DNA from: Sediminibacter sp. Hel_I_10
GTDB taxonomy: Bacteria; Bacteroidota; Bacteroidia; Flavobacteriales; Flavobacteriaceae
Assembly: GCF_000688335.1 (NCBI RefSeq)
Contig: NZ_JHZX01000001.1
Coordinates: 434,001 to 498,000, forward strand
Direction of reading: 5' to 3'
DNA length: 64,000 nt
A program made the position numbers and the translations under genes. Below are positions 1 to 9,045 of the stretch, piece after piece. The notes under the pieces were generated by a model. The model made no database searches. It worked only from the letters and a program-made list of their open reading frames with translations, and had not been told where the DNA came from. Each line of letters starts with the position of its first letter. Position 1 is the stretch's first letter.

Positions 1-2625
1 AATCCACAGACTATTTTTGTACGTGTGGAAAGCGTGCTGTCCTCAGCCTGTTTTGCTACACCTAGCTTTGAGGTCAGCTATCAAGCCGTGCCTCAGATTC
101 AACAGACCCTAGATATCAACGAGTGTCAGATTGGTTCGGATCTTGTACTTTTTGACCTCAGCCTTAACAATGCCACTAGCATGGGCATTGCAGACCCAGC
201 TGCTTCTACCATAAGCTATCATAATACCCTGGCTGATGCCCAGAGTGGCGACAATGTTATTAGCAATACAGCTGCTTATAATGCTGATACTACTAATGCA
301 ACCATATACGTCCGTGCCCAGAACAGCACTAATCCCAGTTGCTTCTCTACGGCATCCTTTCAACTCAATACCTTTACGGTAAATATAGGCAATCTGCAAA
401 ACCTTAGTTCAGAAGCCTGTACCAGCCTTGGGCTAGATGCGGTGTATGACCTTACAATTAATGCCCCTTTGGCCATTGGTAACCAAGACCCATCAACAGT
501 AAGCCTTAGCTATCACCTTCCCGAAGCCGAGGCACAGAATGGCAACAACGCCATAGCCAATCCAAGCAACTATACCAGTACAGCCCTTAGCCAAACCATT
601 TGGTTACGGCTTACTTTAGATACTGCACCCACAAGCTGTGCAGCCGTGGACAGCTTTACACTTACCACCGAGCCCTTAACGGTAGTGAAGAATGTGAGCG
701 ACCTGAGCATACAGGCTTGTGTGTTTCCCAACGAACCGGTAAGTTTTGACCTTACCGAGAATTCCAACATAGCACTTGGTGAGCAAGATCCACTTCTATT
801 TAACCTGAGCTATCATACCACGGAAGCCGATGCGCAGAATGGCAACAATACCATAAGTAATCCTTCCAACTATGAAAACACCAGTAACCCACAGACACTT
901 TGGCTACGCTTGGAGCGCAACGATGTCCTACCGCTTTGCTATGCCGTAGCACCTTTTGATATTGAGATCGTAGGAACGCCAGAGATTAATTTTAATCCAA
1001 CGCCCTTACAAATCTGTGCTAGTGATGGTGATGGTTTTGCAGTGTTCAATCTCAACCAATCCATTACCGATATCAGTTTTGGCAATCCCAATATTGGTGT
1101 AACCTTCCATATCTCTTTGGCCAATGCCCAAAACAATATAGATCCTTTGCCAACGAGCTATACAAATACCGTGGCAGGGTTTCAAACGGTTTACTTCCGT
1201 ACCGAAGATACGGCCAACGGTTGTGGTTTTACGGGTAGCCTGGAACTTCAGGCTTTGGAAGTGCCGCAGCTCAGTGATGACGGCGCTGTGCTATCTGAAT
1301 GTGCCATTGATAGCAGCACAGGCGTTTTTAATCTTACGGACATTGAACCACTACTTATTGAGAATGCTGCTAATACCGAATTCGATGTGCAGTACTTTTT
1401 AAGCGAAGCGGACGCCCTTAACAGTGCCAATCCCATTGCTAATCCCAGTAATTTTAGCAATACATCCAACCCACAGACCCTATGGCTAGGCGTTGCCAAT
1501 AGCAACAACTGTTATGCCATTGCCAGATTTGAATTCAATGTACTTACCAGCACGTTTATTGCAGAGGATAGCACGCTTGCTGATATCACCTTATGTAGTG
1601 AGGATCCAATACAGTTGTTGGCCACTATAGATCTTAGGCTTTATGATACACTTATCAACCCTGACGCTGCTACTACCACAGAAGTAAGGTATTACCAGGG
1701 CTGGGCAAATTTTAATCTCGATGGTTCCATAGAAAATCCAGAAAGTTTTGTAGCGGATGTGCCCAATGCCAACATCATAGCGCATATCGTCAATACCGAG
1801 ACCCTTTGTAGCTCACCTGTACCTATCTCGTTTGAAATCAATATCAATCCATTACCTGTATTCAATTTACCAGAACGGCTCCCTTTATGTGTAGATGCCC
1901 AAACTGGCGAGCCATTGGACCTGTCGTTTTCACCACCAGTACTTGATACGGGTCTAGCTGGAAGCAGTGCTACTTTCCAATGGTTGCGCAATGGTGAATC
2001 CCTGGGACTGAACACATCTAGTATTTTAGCTGACGTTCCAGGAAATTACACGGCCATCGTAACCGATTTCGGTACAGGTTGCAGTTACGAACAAAGCACT
2101 TTGGTTGAGGCGGTTAGCCCACCAATATTTGATGTTGTCGTCTTAAGTCCGTCATTCTCACCAACGGCAGAGGTGGAAGTTCAGAATATTGATGGGCAGG
2201 GCAGCTTTGAGTTTCGCCTGGATAGTGGTCCATGGCGGTTACTTGACCAAGGCGCAACGAGCCTGTTGTTCAGCAATGTTGGCGACGGCACATACACCGT
2301 GACCGGAAGGGATGTAGCAGGCTGTGGCGCTACCGAAGTGGAGTTTACCGTACTTGGGTTTTCACCCTATTTTACGCCCAATGGTGACGGCCACAATGAC
2401 ATTTGGGAGATACCATCGCTAAGAAACCGGCCCAGTACCGGCATAAGGATCTTTGACCGTTACGGCAAACTCTTGGTGACACTGGGTACGCAACAGTTGG
2501 GCTGGGACGGCAACTACAACGGCAGTCCGATGCCTACAAGCGATTACTGGTTCTCGGTTGAGTTTACCGATCCCAAGACCAATGCCCCTGCCGTGTTCAA
2601 GGGGCATTTTGCCTTGAAACGCTAA
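1..2625 (+). CDS. T9SS type B sorting-domain surface protein, repeat-rich (5' end outside window)
   Basis: The reading frame is open from base 1, so the N-terminus and signal peptide lie outside the window. What remains (about 874 codons) is a row of modules of roughly 90-100 residues, each with a 'F-D-L' strand, a 'SYH..EADAQNG' segment and an 'NPQT.WLR' segment, with paired cysteines. The last 80 or so residues, starting near 'SPYFTPNGDGHND', form the gliding-motility-associated C-terminal (type B) sorting domain that directs export by the type IX system and attachment at the outer surface. Function is probably adhesive, by inference from the modules. G+C is visibly higher than in the neighbouring genes, and the gene ends about 75 bases before a broken methylmalonyl-CoA mutase fragment, which suggests acquisition or rearrangement. 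The same module type occurs in the surface protein at 37270-40206. Confidence 0.9.
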   Translation, partial: NPQTIFVRVESVLSSACFATPSFEVSYQAVPQIQQTLDINECQIGSDLVLFDLSLNNATSMGIADPAASTISYHNTLADAQSGDNVISNTAAYNADTTNATIYVRAQNSTNPSCFSTASFQLNTFTVNIGNLQNLSSEACTSLGLDAVYDLTINAPLAIGNQDPSTVSLSYHLPEAEAQNGNNAIANPSNYTSTALSQTIWLRLTLDTAPTSCAAVDSFTLTTEPLTVVKNVSDLSIQACVFPNEPVSFDLTENSNIALGEQDPLLFNLSYHTTEADAQNGNNTISNPSNYENTSNPQTLWLRLERNDVLPLCYAVAPFDIEIVGTPEINFNPTPLQICASDGDGFAVFNLNQSITDISFGNPNIGVTFHISLANAQNNIDPLPTSYTNTVAGFQTVYFRTEDTANGCGFTGSLELQALEVPQLSDDGAVLSECAIDSSTGVFNLTDIEPLLIENAANTEFDVQYFLSEADALNSANPIANPSNFSNTSNPQTLWLGVANSNNCYAIARFEFNVLTSTFIAEDSTLADITLCSEDPIQLLATIDLRLYDTLINPDAATTTEVRYYQGWANFNLDGSIENPESFVADVPNANIIAHIVNTETLCSSPVPISFEININPLPVFNLPERLPLCVDAQTGEPLDLSFSPPVLDTGLAGSSATFQWLRNGESLGLNTSSILADVPGNYTAIVTDFGTGCSYEQSTLVEAVSPPIFDVVVLSPSFSPTAEVEVQNIDGQGSFEFRLDSGPWRLLDQGATSLLFSNVGDGTYTVTGRDVAGCGATEVEFTVLGFSPYFTPNGDGHNDIWEIPSLRNRPSTGIRIFDRYGKLLVTLGTQQLGWDGNYNGSPMPTSDYWFSVEFTDPKTNAPAVFKGHFALKR

Positions 2626-2701
2626 GAACCTCTTAGAAAGATATTGACGTTTTAACGATACAACCCACATTCAAAACAGGTAGTTTTGGCCATTGCTGCA
2701 A

Positions 2702-2830
2702 ATTCTAGAAGGCGTCATCCCGAAACAGGATTATCTATTTTTATATGATGCTGGTGCTGTTGCCATTTTTGGTCCAGGAACTAAAATAAGCGATGCCGCC
2801 ATTATGATATTGGAAATTTTAATGGGTTAA
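2702..2830 (+). pseudogene. Methylmalonyl-CoA mutase remnant (last 42 codons)
   Basis: Translation from 2702 to the TAA at 2828-2830 gives GVIPKQDYLFLYDAGAVAIF, then GPGTKISDAAIMILEILMG. This is the very C-terminus of the cobalamin-binding domain of the methylmalonyl-CoA mutase large subunit, where 'GGVIP..DY..L...G...(V/I)FGPGT.I..AA' is typical. There is no start codon, and a TAG lies in frame at 2681-2683. The rest of the roughly 700-residue enzyme is absent, because the previous gene ends at 2625. A good terminator follows, as expected for the original 3' end. The fragment cannot be functional. Confidence 0.85.
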
Positions 2831-2866
2831 CCATTTATTCACATTTAGTTTCTTTTCTAAAATTTT

Positions 2867-2892
2867 GCCCTATCCAACGGATAGGGCTTTTT
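2867..2892 (+). terminator. Rho-independent terminator of the former mutase gene
   Basis: GCCCTATCC, loop AAC, GGATAGGGC and then a T-run: a 9-bp perfect stem. It lies 37 bases after the stop codon of the mutase remnant and was probably its native terminator. It may now end transcription of the upstream surface protein gene. Confidence 0.8.
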
Positions 2893-2990
2893 AATTATTA
2901 CACATTGAAGTTGTTTTTAAAAACATTTAAATTGATAGTTTATTTTCATAATTTCATGAGGAATAGGCTATTAATCAGATTAGGTTTAAT

Positions 2991-3012
2991 TATAACTAAA
3001 AATTTAGTTATA
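2991..3012. promoter_or_regulatory. 22-bp perfect palindrome upstream of M16 peptidase gene
   Basis: Arms TATAACTAAA (2991-3000) and TTTAGTTATA (3003-3012) are exact reverse complements separated by AA. The site lies 39 bases before the ATG at 3052 and overlaps a possible -7 element (TATATTTA, 3009-3016 region). It is a candidate operator; no cognate regulator is identifiable. The AT-rich composition lowers confidence somewhat, but 10-bp perfect arms are rarely accidental. Confidence 0.5.
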
Positions 3013-3051
3013 TTTATTACATCTATAATAATCCACAAAACCCTCTAAAAA

Positions 3052-5895
3052 ATGATGAAATTATCAAAAATGCAGCTACTAGTAGGTATCTGTACTCTTA
3101 TGCTCTCGGGAACCTCCCTCGCACAAGAGACAAAAGAAGCGATTAAATCTGAGATTTCTTCCGAAGAAAAAATACCCTTTAACCCGGAGGTTAAGATGGG
3201 GAAACTTGCCAATGGACTTACCTATTACATTAAAAATAATGGAAAGCCAGAAGATAAAGTAGAGTTGCGTTTAGTTGTAAATGCTGGTTCTATTCTTGAA
3301 GAAGATGATCAACGCGGTTTGGCTCATTTTATGGAGCACATGAACTTTAATGGCACTAAAAACTTTGAAAAGAATGAATTGGTAGATTATTTACAAAGTA
3401 TAGGTGTAAAATTTGGAGCGCACCTTAATGCCTATACGAGTTTTGATGAAACAGTCTATATTTTACCAATTCCAAGTGATGATCCAGAAAAATTAGAAAA
3501 AGGATTTCAAATTATCGAAGATTGGGCTCACAATGCCCTTTTAACCGGTGAGCAAATTGATGATGAACGCGGTGTCGTTTTAGAAGAATATCGTCTTGGA
3601 CAAGGTGCCGATGAGCGAATGATGCAAAATTATCTTCCTAAACTGCTCTATGGATCCAAATATGCAGACCGCCTGCCAATTGGTACTAAAGATGTTCTTG
3701 AAAATTTTGAATATGATAGCTTAAAACGTTTTTACAAGGATTGGTATAGACCAGATTTAATGGCTGTAGTAGCTGTAGGAGATGTAGATGTTGCAACACT
3801 TGAACAAAAAATCAAAGATCATTTTGGTGGTATAGAAATGCCAAAAGATCCTAAACCAAGAAAGACCTTTGACCTACCCAATCACAAAGAAACATTTATT
3901 GCTATAGAATCTGACAAAGAAGCCTCTTTCTCTCAAGTGCAAGTGCTTTTTAAAGATAAAGAAGATGCACAACCAGATCATACGTTGAAAGATTATCGCG
4001 AGTCAATGGTAGAAGGCTTATTCTCACAAATGATCAATAATCGCTTAGATGAATTAAGAAACAGTCCAAATCCTCCTTTTGTTTATGGTTTCAGCTACCA
4101 TGGAGGTACTTATGCCAAAACGAAGGAAGCCTACCGATCCTTTGCCATGACCAGCGAAACAGGTCAATTAAAAGCTTTAGAAACATTGCTTGAAGAAAAT
4201 CAAAGAGTGAAACAACATGGCTTTTTTGAAGGTGAATTTGAGCGTGCTAAAAAAGACATTATGGCTCGTATGGAAAAAAGTTATAAAGATAAAGACAAAA
4301 TGGAATCTAACAGAATTGTTGGAGAGTACGTAAGACATTATCTAGAAAATGAACCAATGCCTGGTATCTCTTGGGAGTATGACTTTTACAAGCAACAATT
4401 ACCAACCATATCATTAAAGGAGGTTAATGCGCTCATTTCAGATTATATAAAAGAGGAAAACAGAGTGATCATTCTTACTGGTCCTGAAAAAGAAGGCATG
4501 ACACAAGTTACAGAAGCAGAGGTCAAATCTCTTTTAGATGACGTTAACAAAAGAACTTTAGAACCTTATGAAGATAAAGCCGTTGCCGAATCTATGATTA
4601 CAGATATGCCAACAGCAGGAACTGTTACTGACTATAAGGTGAATGATAAACTTGGAACTACCACTCTCACCTTGAGCAATGGTGCTAAAGTGACTTATAA
4701 GGTTACCGATTTCAAAAACGATGAAATCCTTTTTGATGCCTTTAGCTATGGTGGATCATCACTTTACACCGATGAAGAACACATAGCCACTGTTAACGCC
4801 AATGGAGGCTTATCGGAAGCGGGAGTTAACGGCTTCGATATTAATGAAATGAACAAAATGCTTTCAGGTAAAATCGTTAATGTAAGACCAAGGGTAGGCA
4901 CATATAGTGAAGATATCTCTGGAAATGCCTCTCCAAAAGATTTAGAAACACTATTTCAATTAGTGCATCTCTATTTTACGTCCTTGAATAAAAATGAAGA
5001 AGCCTTTGGATCTTACATCGAAAAACAAAAGTCCTTTTTAGGAAATATGATGTCTAATCCTCAAACCTATTTTTCTATAAAAATGGGAGAATTTATGTAC
5101 GGTGATAGCCCGCGATACACAGGATTCCCAACCCCAGAAAAAATGGATGAAGCCGATTATGATCTTGCTTATAAAAAATACCAAGAACGATTTGCAGATG
5201 CCGGTGATTTTCACTTTTATTTTGTTGGAAATATCAATGAAAAGGAACTTGTGGAACTCGCTAGTCAATATTTAGCCAGTTTGCCTGGTAAAGGTTCTAA
5301 CGAAATGTATGAGGTTAGTGATTTTAGACCTCTCACAGGCCAGCACGAAAAGATTATTGAAAAAGGAGAAGATCCAAAAAGTTCTGTTAGAATAACTTAT
5401 CACGGTCCAACCGAATATAAAGCTAAAGAAGATTTTGCACTAGAAACTTTGGGTGAAATTTTAACCATTAAATTAGTTGAGCAATTGCGTGAAGAAGAAG
5501 GTGGTGTTTACGGTGTAGGTGCTAGAGGAAATATTAGCAATATGCCCTATGATTGGTATAGCTTCAACATCAGTTTTCCTTGCGGTCCTGAAAATGTAGA
5601 GAAACTGAAAAAAGCAGCCTTAGCAGAAGTTCAAAAACTAGTTACAGACGGACCTACGCAAAAGGATTTAGACAAGGTTAAGGAAACCTATATGCTTGAT
5701 CATAAAGAAGAAATGAAGGAAAATAGATTTTGGTTAAGAGCATTGAAAAATGCCGATTATCTTCAAAAAGATCCAAATGCCATTATGGAGTATGAGTCTA
5801 AAGTTAAAGGCTTAACTACAGAGTACCTTCAAGATATCGCTAAAAAATATCTTTCTGGAGATTATATTGTGGGCATTCACAATCCAGAATCATGA
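3052..5895 (+). CDS. Secreted M16 family zinc metallopeptidase (two-domain)
   Basis: A 947-residue insulinase/pitrilysin-type peptidase. Residues 1-24 form a signal peptide ending in a Leu-Ala site before QETKEA. The inverted zinc motif HxxEH is present as H92-F-M-E95-H96, with a conserved downstream 'DDERGVVLEEYR' helix that supplies the third ligand. The second half (about 530-947) is the usual M16C-type inactive partner domain, with 'GDPKSSVRITY' and 'LREEEGGVYGV' segments. Members of this family degrade peptides in the periplasm. The start could be 3052 or 3055 (ATGATG). The gene stands alone between a palindrome upstream and a terminator downstream. Confidence 0.95.
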   Translation: MMKLSKMQLLVGICTLMLSGTSLAQETKEAIKSEISSEEKIPFNPEVKMGKLANGLTYYIKNNGKPEDKVELRLVVNAGSILEEDDQRGLAHFMEHMNFNGTKNFEKNELVDYLQSIGVKFGAHLNAYTSFDETVYILPIPSDDPEKLEKGFQIIEDWAHNALLTGEQIDDERGVVLEEYRLGQGADERMMQNYLPKLLYGSKYADRLPIGTKDVLENFEYDSLKRFYKDWYRPDLMAVVAVGDVDVATLEQKIKDHFGGIEMPKDPKPRKTFDLPNHKETFIAIESDKEASFSQVQVLFKDKEDAQPDHTLKDYRESMVEGLFSQMINNRLDELRNSPNPPFVYGFSYHGGTYAKTKEAYRSFAMTSETGQLKALETLLEENQRVKQHGFFEGEFERAKKDIMARMEKSYKDKDKMESNRIVGEYVRHYLENEPMPGISWEYDFYKQQLPTISLKEVNALISDYIKEENRVIILTGPEKEGMTQVTEAEVKSLLDDVNKRTLEPYEDKAVAESMITDMPTAGTVTDYKVNDKLGTTTLTLSNGAKVTYKVTDFKNDEILFDAFSYGGSSLYTDEEHIATVNANGGLSEAGVNGFDINEMNKMLSGKIVNVRPRVGTYSEDISGNASPKDLETLFQLVHLYFTSLNKNEEAFGSYIEKQKSFLGNMMSNPQTYFSIKMGEFMYGDSPRYTGFPTPEKMDEADYDLAYKKYQERFADAGDFHFYFVGNINEKELVELASQYLASLPGKGSNEMYEVSDFRPLTGQHEKIIEKGEDPKSSVRITYHGPTEYKAKEDFALETLGEILTIKLVEQLREEEGGVYGVGARGNISNMPYDWYSFNISFPCGPENVEKLKKAALAEVQKLVTDGPTQKDLDKVKETYMLDHKEEMKENRFWLRALKNADYLQKDPNAIMEYESKVKGLTTEYLQDIAKKYLSGDYIVGIHNPES

Positions 5896-5918
5896 TTCTG
5901 AATTAATTGATTCATAAA

Positions 5919-5947
5919 GAAGCAGCTATAAAAGGCTGCTTTTTTTA
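5919..5947 (+). terminator. Terminator after M16 peptidase gene
   Basis: AGCAGC (5921-5926) and GCTGCT (5935-5940) form a short stem followed by seven T residues, 25 bases after the stop codon. Confidence 0.7.
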
Positions 5948-6025
5948 TGGCTCAATGTTAACAACTTGAATTTTATAAAGTCGTAAATAATCGTATTTTT
6001 ACACCTCAAAAAACCAAATCTTTTA

Positions 6026-6790
6026 ATGGGTAAAATCATTGCAATTGCCAATCAAAAAGGAGGTGTTGGAAAAACAACAACCTCAGTAAATCTTGCTGCT
6101 TCGCTAGGTGTTTTAGAGAAAAAAGTACTTTTAGTAGACGCTGACCCACAGGCAAATGCTACCTCTGGTTTAGGAATTGACGTAGAGTCTGTTGAAGTGG
6201 GTTCTTACCAGCTTTTAGAGCATACCGCAAAGGCCGAAGATTGTATCATTTCTACTAATTCGCCAAATGTTGATATCATTCCTGCCCATATTGATTTAGT
6301 AGCTATAGAAATAGAACTGGTAGATAAGGATGAGCGTGAGTACATGATGAAGCGCGCCATCTCACATTTAAAATCCTCTTACGATTACATTCTCATTGAC
6401 TGTGCACCATCTTTAGGGTTACTTACTCTAAATGCGCTTACCGCTTCAGACTCTGTAATTATCCCTATCCAATGTGAATATTTTGCGTTAGAAGGTTTAG
6501 GGAAACTGCTAAACACGGTTAAAAGTGTTCAGAAAATCCACAATAAAGACTTGGATATTGAAGGCATGCTTTTAACAATGTATGACCAACGTTTAAGACT
6601 GTCTAACCAAGTGGTTGAAGAAGTTCAAAAGCACTTTAGTGATATGGTTTTTGATACTATTATTCAACGAAATGTGCGTTTAGGAGAAGCACCTAGTTAC
6701 GGAGAAAGCATCATTAAATATGACGTGAGCAGTAAAGGTGCCATAAATTACTTAAGTTTGGCCAAGGAAATTATAAATAAAAATTCATAA
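6026..6790 (+). CDS. parA: Chromosome-partitioning ATPase ParA (Soj)
   Basis: 254 residues with the deviant Walker A motif KGGVGKTT (residues 11-18), switch I 'DADPQANAT' and 'DCAPSLGLLTLNAL'. Length and motifs match chromosomal ParA/Soj. It works with ParB and parS to segregate the replication origin region. Its stop codon overlaps the parB start by one base (TAATG at 6788-6792), so the two are translationally coupled. A TATTTTTA element about 25 bases upstream may be the -7 box, but I see no well-spaced -33 element. Confidence 0.97.
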   Translation: MGKIIAIANQKGGVGKTTTSVNLAASLGVLEKKVLLVDADPQANATSGLGIDVESVEVGSYQLLEHTAKAEDCIISTNSPNVDIIPAHIDLVAIEIELVDKDEREYMMKRAISHLKSSYDYILIDCAPSLGLLTLNALTASDSVIIPIQCEYFALEGLGKLLNTVKSVQKIHNKDLDIEGMLLTMYDQRLRLSNQVVEEVQKHFSDMVFDTIIQRNVRLGEAPSYGESIIKYDVSSKGAINYLSLAKEIINKNS

Positions 6791-7689
6791 TGGCGAAGGC
6801 TACAAAAAAACAGGCTTTAGGAAGAGGCTTATCTGCCTTGTTAAAAGATCCTTCCAACGATATTAATTCGATTCAGGATAAAAATGCGGATACCATTATT
6901 GGTAATATCGTAGAGTTAGATATTGATGCCATCGACATCAACCCCTTTCAACCTCGTACCAATTTTAATGAAGAAACCTTAAGGGAACTTGCTTCTTCCA
7001 TAAAGGAATTAGGAGTGATCCAGCCTATTACGGTTAGAAAACTAGAGTTTAATAAGTTTCAGTTGGTTTCAGGAGAACGTCGTTTTAGAGCCTCTAAATT
7101 GATAGGGCTTCAAACCATTCCTGCATATATTCGTATTGCCAATGATCAAGAATCCTTGGAAATGGCATTGGTTGAGAACATCCAACGTCAAGACCTTGAC
7201 CCTATCGAGATTGCTCTATCCTATCAACGACTCATTGATGAAATTGCACTTACACAAGAGCAAATGAGCGAGCGTGTTGGTAAAAAAAGATCCACTATAG
7301 CCAATTACCTTAGACTTTTAAAGCTTGACCCTATCATTCAAACAGGAATGCGTGATGGCTTCATTTCCATGGGGCATGGCCGTGCCATTATTAATGTAGA
7401 TGATCAAGAAAAACAATTGGATATCTATGAGAAGATCATCTCAGATAAATTATCGGTAAGAGCCACCGAAGCTTTAGTAAAACAATTAAACGATCCTGCA
7501 CCTTCAAAAACCTCAGAACCCCAGGAACAACCTAAGTTTGTTAAAAAAGGCATAAAAGAATTTTCAGAATACTTTGGCCATAAAATAAGCGTTAAGGTCT
7601 CAAAGAATGGCAAGGGGTCAATTAGCATCCCATTTCATTCCGAAGAAGATTTTAATCGTATCAAAAAACTGGTTCAAAGTGCCAAATAA
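6790..7689 (+). CDS. parB: Chromosome-partitioning protein ParB (Spo0J)
   Basis: 299 residues. The N-terminal basic segment has the 'GRGLSALL' motif that stimulates the ParA ATPase. The ParB/CTPase domain follows, with 'NPFQPR' (about 51-56) and the nucleotide-binding GERRFRA (95-101), then the helix-turn-helix region 'LTQEQMSERVGKKRSTIANYLRLL' region near 155-180, and a short C-terminal dimerisation domain. It binds parS sites and loads as a CTP-dependent clamp. A parS-like sequence lies about 127 bases downstream. Confidence 0.97.
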   Translation: MAKATKKQALGRGLSALLKDPSNDINSIQDKNADTIIGNIVELDIDAIDINPFQPRTNFNEETLRELASSIKELGVIQPITVRKLEFNKFQLVSGERRFRASKLIGLQTIPAYIRIANDQESLEMALVENIQRQDLDPIEIALSYQRLIDEIALTQEQMSERVGKKRSTIANYLRLLKLDPIIQTGMRDGFISMGHGRAIINVDDQEKQLDIYEKIISDKLSVRATEALVKQLNDPAPSKTSEPQEQPKFVKKGIKEFSEYFGHKISVKVSKNGKGSISIPFHSEEDFNRIKKLVQSAK

Positions 7690-8281
7690 AATTTTATATT
7701 TTTTCTTTTTTATCTGCTTATCTACAACGTTAGTATTTGCACAAGAGGAACCCCCTGCTGAAGATGAAACTACCGTTGAAGAAATGGAAGAAAACTTCAT
7801 TAAGGTACAAGACACCATTTCACGTGAACCTCTCAACATATTAGGGCCATCAAAAGCGGCATTTTTTTCTGCAGTTATCCCAGGAATGGGTCAAGCCTAC
7901 AATAAAAAATACTGGAAAATTCCTTTGGTATATGCTGCTATTGGAATCCCTGCTTATTTTTACATTCGAAATGATAAAGAGTATGACCGTTATCGCGATG
8001 CATACAAAAATCGTTTGGCCGGAGTGGATGACTCAAATTCTGAATTTGCAACTATTTCCAATGACGGCTTAATTAGGGCCCAGCGTACGTTTAGAAGAAA
8101 CAAAGAACTCTCATTATTACTTGCTTTAGCTGGTTATGCCCTCAACATTATTGATGCAAATGTCGATGCTCATTTACTACAATTTAACGTCGACGAAAAT
8201 CTCGCCCTAAAACCTCATATGAAATATAACGAAATGGAAAATACGGCCAATCTTGGTCTTACTTTGAATTTTAAATTTTAA
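7679..8281 (+). CDS. DUF5683 domain protein with N-terminal hydrophobic signal
   Basis: About 200 residues. A GTG at 7679, overlapping the end of parB, directly precedes a hydrophobic signal sequence (KILYFFFFICL...TTLVFAQ), which is why I prefer it to the far-upstream ATG at 7607 that would lie deep inside parB. The body has 'LGPSKAAFFSAVIPGMGQAYNKKYWKIPLVYAAIG', the hallmark region of DUF5683 proteins, which are found between parB and dapB in many Flavobacteriia. The function is unknown; it is probably an envelope protein. No clear ribosome-binding site is visible, as is usual in this phylum, so the exact start remains uncertain. Confidence 0.85.
   Translation: MPNKILYFFFFICLSTTLVFAQEEPPAEDETTVEEMEENFIKVQDTISREPLNILGPSKAAFFSAVIPGMGQAYNKKYWKIPLVYAAIGIPAYFYIRNDKEYDRYRDAYKNRLAGVDDSNSEFATISNDGLIRAQRTFRRNKELSLLLALAGYALNIIDANVDAHLLQFNVDENLALKPHMKYNEMENTANLGLTLNFKF
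7816..7831. promoter_or_regulatory. parS-like site inside the gene after parB
   Basis: The 16-mer centred on CACGTG (7821-7826) contains TTTCACGTGAA and matches the widely conserved parS consensus TGTTTCACGTGAAACA at 12 of 16 positions, including 11 in a row in the centre. parS sites commonly lie in or near parAB. The mismatches are all at the edges, so binding is a prediction only. Confidence 0.45.
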
Positions 8282-8284
8282 ACT

Positions 8285-8986
8285 ATGAAAATTGGTTTGT
8301 TAGGCTACGGAAAGATGGGCAAAACCATAGAACAAATTGCTGTTGACAGAGGTCATGATATTGTTCTTAAAGTTAATAGTTCTACCAAAAGCTACACTAT
8401 AGAAGACTGTGACGTGGCCATAGACTTTAGCCTTCCAGAAACCGCTGTTGCTAATATTTCAGAATGCCTAGAAGCTGGCGTGCCCGTAATATCTGGAACA
8501 ACGGGTTGGTTAGACCATTATAGTGAGATTACAGCGCTTTGTAAAAAACATGATGGTACTTTTCTCTACGCTTCTAATTTTAGTTTAGGTGTTAATGTTT
8601 TTTTTGAACTTAATAAGACCTTAGCAAGATTAATGGGGAAACTTCCTGAGTATAACGCCCATATTGAAGAAATACATCATACTCAAAAATTAGATGCTCC
8701 AAGCGGCACTGCAATTACATTGGCTGCAGGCATCATAGACCATTCATCTTTTGAAAGTTGGTCTTTAAATGCGTCTCAACATAAAGAATTACCAATTACT
8801 GCCAAGCGTGTGGATAACGTTCCTGGCACCCATACCATAAGCTATACCTCAGAGATAGATTCCATAGAAATAAAACACACAGCACATTCCAGACAGGGTT
8901 TTGCTTTAGGGGCTGTTGTTGCTGCAGAATATATTAAAGATAAAAAAGGCGTGTTTACCATGAAAGACGTTCTAAATATTAGTTAA
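8285..8986 (+). CDS. dapB: 4-hydroxy-tetrahydrodipicolinate reductase
   Basis: 233 residues, the shorter form usual in Bacteroidota. It has an N-terminal Rossmann motif 'GLLGYGKMGKTIE', the cofactor-contact segment 'VISGTTGW', and the catalytic signature 'EIHHTQKLDAPSGTA', in which the His pair and Lys bind and reduce the dihydropicolinate ring. It catalyses the second dedicated step of lysine/diaminopimelate synthesis using NAD(P)H. It starts three bases after the DUF5683 gene, so the two are probably co-transcribed with parAB and lepB. Confidence 0.96.
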   Translation: MKIGLLGYGKMGKTIEQIAVDRGHDIVLKVNSSTKSYTIEDCDVAIDFSLPETAVANISECLEAGVPVISGTTGWLDHYSEITALCKKHDGTFLYASNFSLGVNVFFELNKTLARLMGKLPEYNAHIEEIHHTQKLDAPSGTAITLAAGIIDHSSFESWSLNASQHKELPITAKRVDNVPGTHTISYTSEIDSIEIKHTAHSRQGFALGAVVAAEYIKDKKGVFTMKDVLNIS

Positions 8987-9045
8987 TTTGCAATGCTACG
9001 GCTACTTTTAATTTATAGCTTGTACTCAGAAATCAATTTTTCGAT

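Noticed and set aside
7607-7678. Upstream ATG start for the DUF5683 gene inside parB
   Set aside because: It would add 24 residues ahead of the hydrophobic signal sequence; the GTG at 7679 puts the signal at the N-terminus.
8809-8817. Perfect DnaA box (TGTGGATAA, minus-strand TTATCCACA)
   Set aside because: Single copy inside dapB; one exact nine-mer is expected by chance about every 130 kb on both strands, and no cluster of boxes or AT-rich unwinding region is present, so it is not an origin.
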